Shown here: piece after piece, positions 35,219-43,576 of the stretch
Layout of the letters: every line of letters starts with the position of its first letter
Numbering within the stretch: position 1 is the first letter of the stretch
Assembly: GCA_009773645.1 (NCBI GenBank)
Contig: WSYB01000017.1
Coordinates: forward strand, 62,001 to 126,000
DNA from: Geobacteraceae bacterium
GTDB taxonomy: Bacteria > Desulfobacterota > Desulfuromonadia > Geobacterales > Geobacteraceae
Direction of reading: 5' to 3'
DNA length: 64,000 nucleotides
Translations under genes and position numbers: made by a program
The notes under the pieces: model-generated
The model's database searches: none
The model's input: the letters and a program-made list of their open reading frames with translations, nothing else
What the model was told of the DNA's origin: nothing

Positions 35219-36001
35219 TCAAGGTTCTCCCCTCTCGTTTTCCGTCGAAAGCATGACTATATCCACCCTGCGATTTTTGCCTCTTCCCTCGGCGGTGCTG
35301 TTATCAACTATGGGCCGATGCTCACCGTAGCCGGTTGCCGACAGAGTGTCCGGATCGAACTTGTAGTAATCAATCATGTAGTGCACGATATTTGTTGCCC
35401 TGGTGGTGGAAAGTTCCCAGTTGGAGTGGAATGCCGGCGAACTTATCGGAACATTGTCGGTGTGTCCTTCGACCCTCAGGGAGTTCGTGTATGTGTTCAG
35501 GGATTCAACGATCTTTGCCAGGTACGGATAGGAACTCTGTTTTACCACGGCGCTTCCCGAATCGAAGAAACCCGCTTCCTTGAGACTGACGACCAGTCCG
35601 CGCCGGTTTATATCCACGCTGACTTTATCCTGCAGCCCATGCTTTAATAAGTAAGCATCGATGGCGGCCTTTATCTCCTTGAAGTCCTTTTCTTCCGCGT
35701 GGGTCCGCCCCTTGGTTGTCTGATTCGGGCGCTTGCCGGCATTTAATATATCCGGGCGAAGAGAAGGGATTATTCTCATATCGCTGGTTTCAATGATAGT
35801 AGGCTTCGCACCTGCACCGGTCTTTGTGTATCCGAAGGATTCCCGCATTGATTGAATGACCTGCTCGACCTTTTGCTTGTCGGTCTGTGACATGGCGTAG
35901 AGGGTAACAAATACGGCAAACAAAAGGGTTATGAAATCGGCGTAAGATACCAGCCAGCGCTCCTGATTCACTTCCTTTTCCGGTTTTTTTTGCCTTCCCA
36001 T
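35219..36001 (-). CDS. motB: flagellar stator protein MotB
   Basis: A 260-residue MotB. It has a short cytoplasmic N-terminus, one membrane segment with the conserved aspartate (SYADFITLLFAVFVTLYAMS), a linker and an OmpA/Pal-type peptidoglycan-binding domain (VEGHTDNVPI, NWELSTTRATNIVHYMI, ATGYGEHRPI). With MotA it forms the ion channel that powers rotation. Its ATG directly follows the motA stop codon, so the two are coupled. The protein looks intact, unlike motA. Confidence 0.95.
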   Translation of the reverse strand: MGRQKKPEKEVNQERWLVSYADFITLLFAVFVTLYAMSQTDKQKVEQVIQSMRESFGYTKTGAGAKPTIIETSDMRIIPSLRPDILNAGKRPNQTTKGRTHAEEKDFKEIKAAIDAYLLKHGLQDKVSVDINRRGLVVSLKEAGFFDSGSAVVKQSSYPYLAKIVESLNTYTNSLRVEGHTDNVPISSPAFHSNWELSTTRATNIVHYMIDYYKFDPDTLSATGYGEHRPIVDNSTAEGRGKNRRVDIVMLSTENERGEP

Positions 36002-36763
36002 CTATTTCCCCTTTTTTTCGCCGCCATCGTGCATGTAAGACCGCAGCTTCTGCTCAATGAAGTGGGGGTTTTCGCCGTTCTGGATAGCGATGAGCCCTTC
36101 GATCACCATCTCCTTCTGCTGCACTTCAGCTTTCAACCTTTGCTTCAGCTTGGTCCCGAAAGGAATACAGATGATATTGGCGGTCATCAGACCGTAAATG
36201 GTCGCCACAAAGGCAACGGCAATGCCCGCTCCCAGCTTGGACGAATCGGAAAGGTTGTTCATGACATGGATAAGCCCCAATACGGCGCCGATTATCCCGA
36301 TGGTCGGCGCAAACCCGCCGGCGGCCTCGAACACCTCAGCGCTCGCCTTTGCGTGCTCTTCATATGAGGAAAGCTCTATCTCCATGGTTTCCCGCAGCTT
36401 TTGCGGGTCTATCCCGTCCACCACCAGGGATATCCCCTTTTTTGTAAAGCGGTCACTGATTGACTGCGCTTCCTGTTCCAGGGAAATCAGGCCGTTTCTC
36501 CTCGCCTTGGCGGCATAACCGATGATATCCTTGATGATCCCTTCGGGATTGGCACTGGGAGGGAAGAGCGCCTTTTTCGCGTCTTTCACTGCCTGCAGGA
36601 TGGTTGGCAGCGGGAAACTGACGAAGGTTGCGCCGAAGGTGCCGCCGAGGACGATTATCGCCGCGGTAGGCTGAAGGATTGCGCTGACTAATTGTGGCGA
36701 TATCCATAACATTCCAGTCTCGCTGATGGAAGCGAATATAGGTCTTTTGTTATCCGTTACCAC
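36002..36763 (-). CDS. motA: flagellar stator protein MotA, N-terminus apparently damaged
   Basis: The 3' part encodes a normal MotA: PTAAIIVLGGTFGATFVSFP (the second membrane segment of the family), the cytoplasmic domain, GGFAPTIGIIGAVLGLIHVM and GAGIAVAFVATIYGLMTANI. The first membrane segment is missing. The frame extends to a GTG at 36763 with no ribosome site and no membrane helix (MVTDNKRPIFASISE...). In the neighbouring frame, at 36707, ATG begins MDIATI, the family's usual N-terminus, but after six codons that frame leaves MotA sequence. A deletion of roughly 20 codons, not a multiple of three, between the start and LVSAILQPT explains this. Probably a pseudogene or impaired stator. 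Confidence 0.75.
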   Translation of the reverse strand: MVTDNKRPIFASISETGMLWISPQLVSAILQPTAAIIVLGGTFGATFVSFPLPTILQAVKDAKKALFPPSANPEGIIKDIIGYAAKARRNGLISLEQEAQSISDRFTKKGISLVVDGIDPQKLRETMEIELSSYEEHAKASAEVFEAAGGFAPTIGIIGAVLGLIHVMNNLSDSSKLGAGIAVAFVATIYGLMTANIICIPFGTKLKQRLKAEVQQKEMVIEGLIAIQNGENPHFIEQKLRSYMHDGGEKKGK

Positions 36764-36775
36764 ATCATGTGGATG

Positions 36776-37036
36776 TCACTCAAGCATGCAGACCGGCCGA
36801 TAATTTTCCGCATTGCGTCTCTTCAGATACTTTGGGGCCCGTCCGCTGATGGAGCGCCGCATGATTCCGGACTGGAAAGCGACAATCCGGTCGATAATCA
36901 CCCGTGCCGGCTCAAGGAGCAGATAACGGTTACCGTTAGACAGGGTGATATGGGTGTCCGGCGTTTCCTCGATGGTTTCGATCAGGTTCGGATTGAGATA
37001 TATTTCACTGCCGTCGAGCCTTGTCAATCTGATCAT
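36776..37036 (-). CDS. flbD: FlbD family flagellar protein
   Basis: An 86-residue protein with the FlbD signature: MIRLTRLDGSEIYLNPNLIE, ETPDTHITLSNGNRYLLLE and VIIDRIVAFQSGI. This small family (distinct from the Caulobacter transcription factor of the same name) lies beside motA in many Gram-positive and deltaproteobacterial clusters; its role is not settled. It lies just upstream of motA and downstream of csrA. The C-terminal ~20 residues are basic and variable. Confidence 0.85.
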   Translation of the reverse strand: MIRLTRLDGSEIYLNPNLIETIEETPDTHITLSNGNRYLLLEPARVIIDRIVAFQSGIMRRSISGRAPKYLKRRNAENYRPVCMLE

Positions 37037-37097
37037 GGCACACCCTTTATCTGGATGAATTGTTTTTATGAAATCAAGGGAAGTAAGCTATACCTTC

Positions 37098-37253
37098 TTA
37101 TTTTACCCTCTTTATCTCTTCCCTGTATATGTTCACCTCATCGGGGGCCTTGATTCCCAGGCGGACCTGCCCCTCTTTTAAGTCCACCACCTCGATCCTT
37201 ATATTATCGCCGATGATGATCGCTTCCCCGATCTTTCTGGTAAGCACGAGCAT
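37098..37253 (-). CDS. csrA: carbon storage regulator CsrA
   Basis: A 51-residue open frame that is plainly Csr[21 protein letters not shown], then [18 protein letters not shown]. The conserved RNA-contact residues near both ends (LTRK, and IYREEI with its arginine) are present. CsrA dimers bind GGA motifs in mRNA leaders, and in many bacteria they repress flagellin translation until FliW sequesters them. GGGGGATTATA precedes ATG 37253. It lies between flgL and the flbD-like gene, the usual location next to flgK/flgL, but no fliW is seen in this window. Confidence 0.93.
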   Translation of the reverse strand: MLVLTRKIGEAIIIGDNIRIEVVDLKEGQVRLGIKAPDEVNIYREEIKRVK

Positions 37254-37291
37254 TATAATCCCCCCGAACCGACAGGTGTGTCCGCCTTAGA

Positions 37292-38236
37292 CTATTTCAA
37301 ATAGTCCAGCAGGGACAGCTGGGTAATTTTCGCGGTAGCCGACAGAGCCGCTTGGAAAGCGGTTTGCTGCTGGTTCAGCTCGGTAGCCGCCTTGATATAA
37401 TCCACGTTCTGCATGTCGGAAATAAGCCCTGTTAACGTTGATTTGTTTCTCGTCAGGATGTTTTCGGCGCTCTGCATCCGGGTCATTCTTCCGGCAATCT
37501 CACTTCTGGCATCAGAAACCTGCGTTCTTGCCTGTTCAAGATTTTTTGCCTCGTTCTGGAGGGTCACAACGTTCATGGCATCCGGCACCCCGGCCGTTTG
37601 ATTGATTGCCGGGTCTATCTCGTTGATAAGATTGTCAAGTGCAGTAAATACATTCGCCCCTCCCCCTCCCCCACGCAGAAGCTTATCCCCGGAATAGTTT
37701 ATCTGCACATACGATTTTGCATCGATTTCGGTATTAATTACGCCGCTTGTGCCGGGAACGTTCAAAGTGCCGTCAGTGTTAAACGGTTTCGTATCGTTAT
37801 AGAATCCGGCGAAGATATACTGCCCCTGCAATTCCGTATTACCCAGATCGACCAACTGATTCTTCAATTGCCTCAGCTGTTCGGCGGCAATCTTTCTGGC
37901 ATTTACGGATTCAGACTGCGTCGGATCGGTTGTGGATGTGCCGCTGACATCATTGACGTTCTTTTTTGCCAGGTCAATGATATCCCCTATGCTTGTCAAC
38001 GTAGTATCGGTAACATTGAGCCAGAGATTCCCCTTTGTGATATTGCTCAAATACTGGCCCCCTTCCTTTACCTTGTTCTCCAGGTCCAGTATCTGCCTGC
38101 TTGCAATCGGATCGTCGCTGGGCCTGTTGACAATGACGCCCGAGGCAACCTGCTCCTGTATCTTGTCAAGCTTGGACCGTCCCTGTTGCAAATTGAACAA
38201 CGCGTTGTCAGCGGTCATTGCCGGGGTAACTCTCAT
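37292..38236 (-). CDS. flgL: hook-filament junction protein FlgL
   Basis: A 314-residue FlgL (HAP3). Flagellin-like N-terminal helices (MRVTPAMTADNALFNLQQGR, NRPSDDPIASRQIL) and C-terminal helices (SALTGLISDMQNVDYIKAATEL type) flank a short middle. It forms the last junction layer between hook and filament. It lies 11 nt after flgK in the same operon. Confidence 0.95.
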   Translation of the reverse strand: MRVTPAMTADNALFNLQQGRSKLDKIQEQVASGVIVNRPSDDPIASRQILDLENKVKEGGQYLSNITKGNLWLNVTDTTLTSIGDIIDLAKKNVNDVSGTSTTDPTQSESVNARKIAAEQLRQLKNQLVDLGNTELQGQYIFAGFYNDTKPFNTDGTLNVPGTSGVINTEIDAKSYVQINYSGDKLLRGGGGGANVFTALDNLINEIDPAINQTAGVPDAMNVVTLQNEAKNLEQARTQVSDARSEIAGRMTRMQSAENILTRNKSTLTGLISDMQNVDYIKAATELNQQQTAFQAALSATAKITQLSLLDYLK

Positions 38237-38247
38237 GGCCGTTCTCC

Positions 38248-39723
38248 TTATCGTACAAGGTTTATCAGCGTATCCATCATATCAGTGGCGGAGTTAACAA
38301 GTCGCGCAGAAGCCTCAAAGGCGCGCTGATATTTAACGAGGTTTGTGAGCTCTTCATCAAGCGACACCCCTGACTTGGATTCGCGGAGCGAGTTAAGCTG
38401 CTTGAGGAAGCTTTCACTCTGTTGGGTGGCATTCTTGGCACTTTGGACATCTATGCCGATACTGCTGACAAAAGAGTTATAGTAGCCGCCGAACGTCGAA
38501 GTGGTAACCGTTGCACCTACCGTAAAGATGATGGTGTCGTCTATTTTGAGATCCGCCATCGCCAAGGCGTTGACATTGTCTCCCACCCCGCCAACAGCGC
38601 CGGCAGCGGCAATTGTATCGGCATCGGCAATGTTAAGCGTAATGGCAGCGCTGGTAGCCCCGTTAAAAAAGTTGACCCCTGCGACTCCCGCCAGGTCAAA
38701 GCCGGCCGTATGCTGGGCATTCACTGTAGTTGCAAGCTGATTGGCCATTTCGTCCAGTCTGGCGAGGTACCCCTCGGCCCCTCCCACAATGGTATCCCTT
38801 GTCTGAAGTGTCCCGCCAATTTCTCCCAGGCTGTTATCCGCCGCCTTTGTTACGTCATTCGGGCCGCCGATAGTGGCCGTCACATCCGCATCTCCGCCTG
38901 CCGTTGCAGGGGGATTGCCGACGGAGGAAATACGGATGTCGTTCAAACCGGTTCCCCCATTGACACTGGTGTAAACCAGCGCGTACTGGTTACCGCTGAC
39001 CAGGGTTTCTCCCCCTCCGCCGGCATTTAAAGGCAATTTAACCGTCACCGTCCCGTCAGCCTGCTCATCAGCGGTAATACCCACTTTCGTCCCCAGTTCC
39101 TGCAACAGATAATCCCGCTGGTCTCTCAGTTCATTGGCATTGCCGCCAAGCTGCTCAGTCATCTTGATCTGATAATTCAGCGAAGCGATGTTCTTTGCCT
39201 TATCGCTGATATCATTGGTAATTCCCACCAACGTATTATCGGCGTTGCTTATTACATTGTCGAGACTCGCGTTCAGCCGGTGGAAATTATCCACGAGGAC
39301 CTGCGAACGGGCCAGCACCGCTTGCCGTTCGGCTGTTCCCTGAGGATTCACCGAAAGGTCGTGCCAGGAATCGAAAAAGTCCTCGAAGGACTGTCCAAGA
39401 CCGTTGGCAATTACTTCATTAAATGAAGGCTCAACTTGCTGCAATGCCGAATTCAAGGTGGAATTCTTGCCGTAGGTGCTATTGCCGTTTACTATCTGCT
39501 GTTGCAGCAGGCCGTCGTATGATCTCTGCACTGCCGCCAGCTTGACGCCGGTACCGAGCGGAAACCCATTGGCCAGGGTGGTAGGCGCCGTCTCAAAAAT
39601 GGTTCGCTGCCGCGAATACCCCTGCGTATTCACATTGGCGATATTCTCGCTGGTAACCTCTATGGCAAGCCTCTGGGCATTAATGCCGCTAGCCGCTATG
39701 TTGAAAAGATTATTGATCCCCAT
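38248..39723 (-). CDS. flgK: hook-filament junction protein FlgK
   Basis: A 491-residue FlgK (HAP1). The N-terminus INNLFNIAASGINAQRLAIE, with NIANVNTQGYSRQR, is the rod/hook/HAP signature, and the C-terminus LTNLVKYQRAFEASARLVNS is typical. It joins hook to FlgL and filament. It directly abuts flgN, its probable export chaperone gene. Confidence 0.95.
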   Translation of the reverse strand: MGINNLFNIAASGINAQRLAIEVTSENIANVNTQGYSRQRTIFETAPTTLANGFPLGTGVKLAAVQRSYDGLLQQQIVNGNSTYGKNSTLNSALQQVEPSFNEVIANGLGQSFEDFFDSWHDLSVNPQGTAERQAVLARSQVLVDNFHRLNASLDNVISNADNTLVGITNDISDKAKNIASLNYQIKMTEQLGGNANELRDQRDYLLQELGTKVGITADEQADGTVTVKLPLNAGGGGETLVSGNQYALVYTSVNGGTGLNDIRISSVGNPPATAGGDADVTATIGGPNDVTKAADNSLGEIGGTLQTRDTIVGGAEGYLARLDEMANQLATTVNAQHTAGFDLAGVAGVNFFNGATSAAITLNIADADTIAAAGAVGGVGDNVNALAMADLKIDDTIIFTVGATVTTSTFGGYYNSFVSSIGIDVQSAKNATQQSESFLKQLNSLRESKSGVSLDEELTNLVKYQRAFEASARLVNSATDMMDTLINLVR

Positions 39724-40221
39724 TTATATCTCCTTGCAGATCAGTCTGACATCGTTGGTCCCCTTAACCATGCAGCCTGCTTCGCCGTAAGTTTTGCTGC
39801 GGTTGAACATATTGCCGAAAAACTCCAGTGAGCGTGTGACGGTACGCAATGACCCCTGCAGAAGCTCACCGTTAAACGCCAGCAGCCGGTCAAGAGCGGT
39901 CCCCAGTTCGAGGAGCCTGGTTTGCAGTCCCTTCAAGATATCCCGCTGCGACGACGCAACCTTTGGCAACAGGGGAGAGAGGCTGGCGACTTCAGGGAGA
40001 TCGAGTTCCACCGCTGCCTGCTTCACCAGTTGCCGGCAGAGATTATTGGATGTTTCCAGATCAACCAGCAGCCGCTTTTTCTTTTCCATCTGAGCTTCGA
40101 GATTCGGCAGATCCAGCTCGACGATGCAGCGCTGTTCCTCTTCGAGAAGATGCAGCAGCTCTTCCATCGTGCTCCTTTTCCCGGACAGGACCGAAATAAG
40201 CTCAGAAATGCTGTTTGTCAT
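39724..40221 (-). CDS. flgN: flagellar export chaperone FlgN
   Basis: A 165-residue, almost wholly helical protein with the FlgN pattern (LISVLSGKRSTMEELLHLLEEE). FlgN escorts FlgK and FlgL to the export gate. ATG 40221, with AAAGGGG eight bases upstream, is preferred to the longer frame from 40248. The end abuts flgK directly. Confidence 0.85.
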   Translation of the reverse strand: MTNSISELISVLSGKRSTMEELLHLLEEEQRCIVELDLPNLEAQMEKKKRLLVDLETSNNLCRQLVKQAAVELDLPEVASLSPLLPKVASSQRDILKGLQTRLLELGTALDRLLAFNGELLQGSLRTVTRSLEFFGNMFNRSKTYGEAGCMVKGTNDVRLICKEI

Positions 40222-40238
40222 TACGTCATCCCCTTTCA

Positions 40239-40562
40239 CTATGTCCATCTCCGATTAGCCAGCATCTTTTCCGCAACCACCACGGTGTCGATCCGATACG
40301 TCCCCCTGCTGACCTGCCGCTTCAGGGAGGCGATTTTATTCGTCCTGGAATCGGGCATTTCGTTCGCCAGCTTTTTCAGCTTCTCAACCTCGGCTTTGCT
40401 GATGGAAATGTCAACCTGATCCGCTCCGGTCCTTTGAATCTTGCCCTTCTTTTGGACTGTCGTATCACTAAGCTCAAGCGTTTCGTTCTTTGCATGACGT
40501 GCATCAAGCTGCCTGCTGTTGCCGATTTTACCCGTCGTCACATCCGTGTTCCCCTCTCCCAC
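40239..40562 (-). CDS. flgM: anti-sigma-28 factor FlgM
   Basis: A 107-residue FlgM: a disordered polar N-terminal half and the conserved C-terminal segment that binds sigma-28 (DQVDISISKAEVEKL, then RTNKIASLKRQVSRGTYRID). It holds FliA inactive until exported through the finished hook. It precedes flgN closely in the operon. The target sigma factor gene fliA is in the same cluster. Confidence 0.92.
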   Translation of the reverse strand: MGEGNTDVTTGKIGNSRQLDARHAKNETLELSDTTVQKKGKIQRTGADQVDISISKAEVEKLKKLANEMPDSRTNKIASLKRQVSRGTYRIDTVVVAEKMLANRRWT

Positions 40563-40568
40563 CAGGGG

Positions 40569-40931
40569 TCAGTAGACCTTTTCCAAACCGGCCTGTTTGC
40601 GATCCATGCTCTTATCCTGTCTGATCAGCTGCTTTTCGATGATTCCCGCCAGACCAAGGCCGCCGCTTTTCACAACCGCATTGGCGTATTCCTGGTCCAG
40701 GAGAGAGCGGTAAACTTCCTCTCCTTGACCACCGCCGGTCAATGTGTCTTTGCCAACCGTGGCCCGCATCGATTTGAGCATCATTCCGACAAAAAGCGCC
40801 TCGAATTCCCGGGCAGCCTTTTTGGCCGCCACAGTTTCCCTATCGGCAGATTGCTGTCGAGTCTTGAGCGTCTGCTGCAATTTTTCCCCATTGCCCGGCA
40901 TGAGCTCCGGCGGGATTACTGTTATATCCAT
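40569..40931 (-). CDS. flgJ: rod-binding protein FlgJ (N-terminal domain type)
   Basis: A 120-residue protein equal to the rod-cap domain of FlgJ (KAAREFEALFVGMMLKSMRA, VYRSLLDQEYANAVVKSGGLGLA). The muramidase domain of enterobacterial FlgJ is absent, as is normal outside gammaproteobacteria, so peptidoglycan cutting must come from elsewhere. It lies between flgI and flgM. The 61-nt gap to flgI contains a low-complexity TTCACTCCTCACTC-like tract. Confidence 0.9.
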   Translation of the reverse strand: MDITVIPPELMPGNGEKLQQTLKTRQQSADRETVAAKKAAREFEALFVGMMLKSMRATVGKDTLTGGGQGEEVYRSLLDQEYANAVVKSGGLGLAGIIEKQLIRQDKSMDRKQAGLEKVY

Positions 40932-40992
40932 TCTTCACCTTTGGTTTTCAGCTCTTCACTCCTCACTCCTCACTCTTCACTTTTCACCGCCT

Positions 40993-42090
40993 TTAAATGA
41001 CCGTCAACTCTGCCTGTAGAGCCCCGGCTGCCTTTATTGCCTGCATGATCCCGATCAGGTCCCGCGGCGTAACACCCAGGGCGTTCAAAGCCCGTACCAC
41101 GTCACCGATATTGGCCCCTTCGCGCAAAATCGCCAGCCCGCCTGATTCCTCCGACACCTTGAGTGCCGTTCTGGGGACTACCTTTGTTTCGCCGGTTTTG
41201 CTGAGCGGTTGGGGCTGTGACACTTGAGGGGTCTCTCTGATGTAAAGGGTAAGGTTGCCGTGGGAAACCGCCACTGACGAAATTCGCACATTTTCGCCGA
41301 CAACAATGGTGCCGGTGCGCTCGTTCAGCACAACCCGCGCAGAGACATCCGGCCGCACGTCAAGACCCTCCAGCTCTGCAACGAACTCCACCGTTCTCCC
41401 CTGATACGCATCGGGTATATTCAGTGTTACGGCGCCCGGATCGCTGCAGAAGGCAACCCGCGCCTTGAACTTTTCATTAACGGCGGTCGCCATCCGTGAA
41501 GCCGTTGTAAAGTCCGGCTGGTGCAGATTTAGTTTGAGTTGGATCCGGTCTGCCAGAACATTGGGAAGTTCCCGCTCTACCAGCGCCCCGTCGGGCACTC
41601 GCCCGGCAGTGGGGTGGTTCTTCTGGGCCGAAGCCGCCTGACCGCCATAGGAAAAGGAGTTGGTCAACACCCCCCCCTGGGCCACCGCATAGACCTGGCC
41701 GTCGCCACCTTTGAGAGGCGTCATCAGCAAGGTACCTCCGGCAACACTCTTGGCGTCCCCCATGGAAGAAACCAGCACATCCATCTTGCTCCCCTGCTTG
41801 GCAAACGGAGGGAGGGTCGCAGTCACCATGACGGCCGCCACATTCTTTACCTTGATATCGGCGCGGTTCACGGTTATCCCCATCCGCTCCAGCACGTTTA
41901 CCAGGGACTGCACCGGGAAAGTGGTCTGATCGCTGTCGCCGGTGCCGTTCAAACCGACCACAAGACCGTAGCCGATGAGCTGGTTGTCCCTCACTCCGTC
42001 AAAGCTGGCGATATCCTTGATGCGGATGGCCAGCGCCAGTTGAGGCAGAAGCAGAAGCAGGAAGGCTATGTAGATTGATTTTTTTACCAT
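40993..42090 (-). CDS. flgI: flagellar P-ring protein FlgI
   Basis: A 365-residue FlgI with an N-terminal signal peptide (about residues 1-21, VKKSIYIAFLLLLLPQLALA) and conserved stretches IKDIASFDGVRDNQLIGYGLVVGLNGTGD and LNALGVTPRDLIGIMQAIKAAGAL. It assembles in the periplasm as the bushing around the rod, helped by FlgA. It lies downstream of flgH with a 36-nt gap. Confidence 0.95.
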   Translation of the reverse strand: MVKKSIYIAFLLLLLPQLALAIRIKDIASFDGVRDNQLIGYGLVVGLNGTGDSDQTTFPVQSLVNVLERMGITVNRADIKVKNVAAVMVTATLPPFAKQGSKMDVLVSSMGDAKSVAGGTLLMTPLKGGDGQVYAVAQGGVLTNSFSYGGQAASAQKNHPTAGRVPDGALVERELPNVLADRIQLKLNLHQPDFTTASRMATAVNEKFKARVAFCSDPGAVTLNIPDAYQGRTVEFVAELEGLDVRPDVSARVVLNERTGTIVVGENVRISSVAVSHGNLTLYIRETPQVSQPQPLSKTGETKVVPRTALKVSEESGGLAILREGANIGDVVRALNALGVTPRDLIGIMQAIKAAGALQAELTVI

Positions 42091-42126
42091 GGTTTTTCAC
42101 CGTTCACTGTTCACCCTTCACCGCTT

Positions 42127-42801
42127 TTAAAAAGGCCAGACCACATCCAATATACCCATCAGCCAGCCGGGCTTCTGGCGGTCGCTGATGATACCCTTGC
42201 CGGTGTAGGTAATTCGGGCATCGGCGACAAAAGTTGAATTCACCACATTGTCGACGCTTATATCTCTCGGCCGAACCGTCCCCTGGAGGAGAATGATCTG
42301 GTCTTCGTTATTGACCTTGACATTGCGGCGTCCCTCAATGAGGAGGTTGCCGTTGGGGAGAACGTCCATCACCTTGGCGGTGATGGTTGCGTTCAGGTCT
42401 TCTTTTCTCGTGGTAGACCCGCTCCCGTCAAATTTGGAATCGGTGCTGGCGCTTATGAGCTTGTTCAAGTCCATCCAGTTCCTGATGCCGGTCATGTTTG
42501 TCTCAAGCCCGAGCAGATTGGGAATCCCCGCCGAAACGCTCGTCTTCCTGCTGGTCCCGGTGGTGGCCTCTTTGCTGGCGCTTGCCTGTTCCGTGATGAC
42601 AACGGTAAGGGTATCTCCCTTCCTCCTGGCCTTCAGGTCTTCCGTTACGCCTCCCGATGAAGCCTGCCAGAGGGAGCCGCCGGCATAAGTCAGCCGTGGC
42701 GCTTCCAGTTGCTCATCAAACGAGGGACTCCGTACCTCGGTCTTTTGGATGGTACACGCAGTAAGAAAGAAAAAGATTATGAGTAATAATTTTTTGTGCA
42801 C
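42127..42801 (-). CDS. flgH: flagellar L-ring lipoprotein FlgH
   Basis: A 224-residue FlgH. The signal ends in the lipobox LTAC (cysteine near residue 16), and LWQASSGGVTEDLKARRKGDTLTVVI and DVLPNGNLLIEGRRNVKVNNE are family hallmarks. It forms the outer-membrane ring. GTG 42801 is preferred to GTG/ATG 42822 because AGGA lies eight bases before it and the signal peptide then has normal length. Confidence 0.92.
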   Translation of the reverse strand: MHKKLLLIIFFFLTACTIQKTEVRSPSFDEQLEAPRLTYAGGSLWQASSGGVTEDLKARRKGDTLTVVITEQASASKEATTGTSRKTSVSAGIPNLLGLETNMTGIRNWMDLNKLISASTDSKFDGSGSTTRKEDLNATITAKVMDVLPNGNLLIEGRRNVKVNNEDQIILLQGTVRPRDISVDNVVNSTFVADARITYTGKGIISDRQKPGWLMGILDVVWPF

Positions 42802-42853
42802 GGTAATTTCCTGTGTAACCACGGGCAGGGGCGGGTTTCAAACCCGCAGAACC

Positions 42854-43576
42854 CTAGAACTCCACTTTCACGGTGTTGGTATCCACCACTCTGGCCGAAA
42901 TATCCTTTTGCGAGGTCAGATTCTGCACCAACACCATGTCTCCCTCGGCCCCGGCATTTTTCACCCGGCCGGTGGCGGTTAAGCGCAGCACGTCATTTTC
43001 CAGGACAATGGTCACCAACTGACCGTTTTTAACCAATGGGACCTTCTCCAGATAGTCGGTGCGAATGGGGGCGTTGGCCCGCATTGCCGTCCGCACCCTT
43101 TTCCCCTGCACCTCATCCGGAGAGCGGTATATCCTGCCGGTGACTGTTGCCATGTCTCTCTTCTGCAAAGCCACATCTCCCGGGCCGATGATTTCTCCCC
43201 GTTCCAGGGGGCGTACAGCCACGAGCACATCAGCCAGGGCTTCCACTTCAACCCGGACCGGAATATTGCGTTCAACCCGGTCATTAACCCTTACAATAAG
43301 GGCCAGATTTGCATTCCCCCACCCCTCCCATTGGCGTGGCGCGATGACCTCGTAGCTCACTTCACCCTTCGGGAGAGCCATATCTCCGCTGTACCCGATT
43401 TTTTTAATGTTGAGCTCCACCCCGAGATTCGCGGTCCTGTTCCGTAGATAGTCGGTCAAAACCTGCCGGACCTCTCCCTCCTTCACCAACGCAGTCTCAC
43501 GTGCCGCCGGGGCCGCACCGGTAAAGGAAGACAGGGGGAGCAAGAGCAGCATTACTATGGGTACAAGGCGTTTCAT
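42854..43576 (-). CDS. flgA: P-ring assembly chaperone FlgA
   Basis: A 240-residue FlgA with a signal peptide ([20 protein letters not shown]) and the C-terminal SAF domain ([23 protein letters not shown], then [29 protein letters not shown]). It assists periplasmic P-ring assembly. CGGAG lies seven bases before ATG 43576, so it has its own start. The frame is nevertheless open upstream all the way into flgG, so a fused FlgG-FlgA product can also be made. Confidence 0.9.
   Translation of the reverse strand: MKRLVPIVMLLLLPLSSFTGAAPAARETALVKEGEVRQVLTDYLRNRTANLGVELNIKKIGYSGDMALPKGEVSYEVIAPRQWEGWGNANLALIVRVNDRVERNIPVRVEVEALADVLVAVRPLERGEIIGPGDVALQKRDMATVTGRIYRSPDEVQGKRVRTAMRANAPIRTDYLEKVPLVKNGQLVTIVLENDVLRLTATGRVKNAGAEGDMVLVQNLTSQKDISARVVDTNTVKVEF

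Noticed and set aside
36453-36707. 84-codon frame beginning MDIATI
   Set aside because: Not a separate gene; it is the relic of the original motA start now out of frame with the rest of motA.
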